Assembly: GCA_009602725.1 (NCBI GenBank)
Contig: WELB01000033.1
Location: 357,883 to 377,275, forward strand
Origin: Spirogloea muscicola
Lineage: Eukaryota; Streptophyta; Zygnematophyceae; Spirogloeales; Spirogloeaceae
DNA length: 19,393 nt
Direction: 5' to 3'
Under the pieces are notes generated by a model. The model made no database searches. It was given only the letters and a program-made list of their open reading frames with translations, and was not told the DNA's origin. This document shows positions 19,132 to 19,393 of this stretch, piece after piece. Numbering within the stretch: position 1 is the stretch's first letter; each line of letters begins with the position of its first letter. Position numbers and translations under genes: made by a program.

Positions 19132-19393
19132 TCAATAACCACGGGTCAAAACATAAAGGTCACTACTCGATGCATGAATACTAGATGCCAGGAACGGAGC
19201 CCTTCTGCCACCTACTAGAGCTCGTCCAGCTTTCTGGTGCAAGGCACTAGCCTGAGCACGCTGCAAACAGGCCGAGTCTCGTCGTCGCAAGAGCGACAGA
19301 TATGCAGCTGGCAAGCCCATCTCAGCCGGAAACACATCTGCACGTCGAGTGTAGCCTAGATTGGCAATGTTTTGAAGCAGAGTGTGGAAGCGA
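19132..19393 (-). CDS. possible C-terminus of an unidentified protein (partial)
   Basis: The minus strand is open from the window edge for 86 codons to TGA at 19134-19132. It reads LLQNIANLGYTRRADVFPAE, then MGLPAAYLSLLRRRDSA, and ends DLYVLTRGY. Composition is protein-like and not low-complexity. I do not recognise a family. A possible acceptor (CGACGTGCAG, with the exon starting at ATGTG) lies within it, so the coding part may begin at that point. It could also be a chance frame or an element remnant. Confidence 0.35.
   Translation of the reverse strand, partial: RFHTLLQNIANLGYTRRADVFPAEMGLPAAYLSLLRRRDSACLQRAQASALHQKAGRALVGGRRAPFLASSIHASSSDLYVLTRGY

Noticed and set aside
1-19393. CRISPR arrays, bacterial operons, phage or virus genes
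   Set aside because: All confident genes are spliced eukaryotic genes; there are no regularly spaced repeats and no viral hallmark proteins.

Overview
This window looks like nuclear DNA from a green alga. It is gene-dense and intron-rich, and the four complete genes fit a chlorophyte, possibly trebouxiophyte-like. The reasons are the plant-type pepsin-like protease, the bacterial-type tRNA isopentenyltransferase of the plant IPT9 kind, introns of about 100-480 nt, and very GC-rich 5' gene ends that give way to near-50% GC downstream. The lineage is an inference from protein character; no rRNA or organelle marker is present. I rebuilt exon-intron structures by hand from splice sites, reading-frame phase and family conservation. 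Every model closes to a whole number of codons.

Layout. Positions 1-381 (minus) hold what looks like the tail of a LINE-like reverse transcriptase. It is followed by a pogo/Tc1-like transposon terminus ending at 611. A DOPA 4,5-dioxygenase-family gene (plus, 3 exons) covers 871-2026. It converges on a secreted A1-family aspartic protease gene (minus, 12 exons, 2641-7698). A GC-rich 703-bp divergent promoter (7699-8401) separates the protease from a tRNA dimethylallyltransferase gene of IPT9 type (plus, 11 exons, 8402-12082). That gene converges on glutamine-dependent NAD+ synthetase (minus, 13 exons, 12583-17514). The last 1.9 kb is AT-rich and repetitive: a dispersed 68-bp repeat pair, two transposon-like ends, tandem repeats, and possibly the C-terminus of an unidentified gene at the right edge.

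The genes do not form one pathway. They are housekeeping or metabolic genes in alternating orientation: NAD+ synthesis, tRNA A37 prenylation, secretory proteolysis and catechol ring cleavage. I found no evidence of a new multi-gene system. The most notable points are three GC-AG introns among about 35, each supported by conserved protein sequence across the junction; a cluster of six TGACG motifs at the IPT start codon; a long Arg/Ala-rich segment between the protease signal peptide and its catalytic domain; and transposon ends with iterated subterminal motifs.
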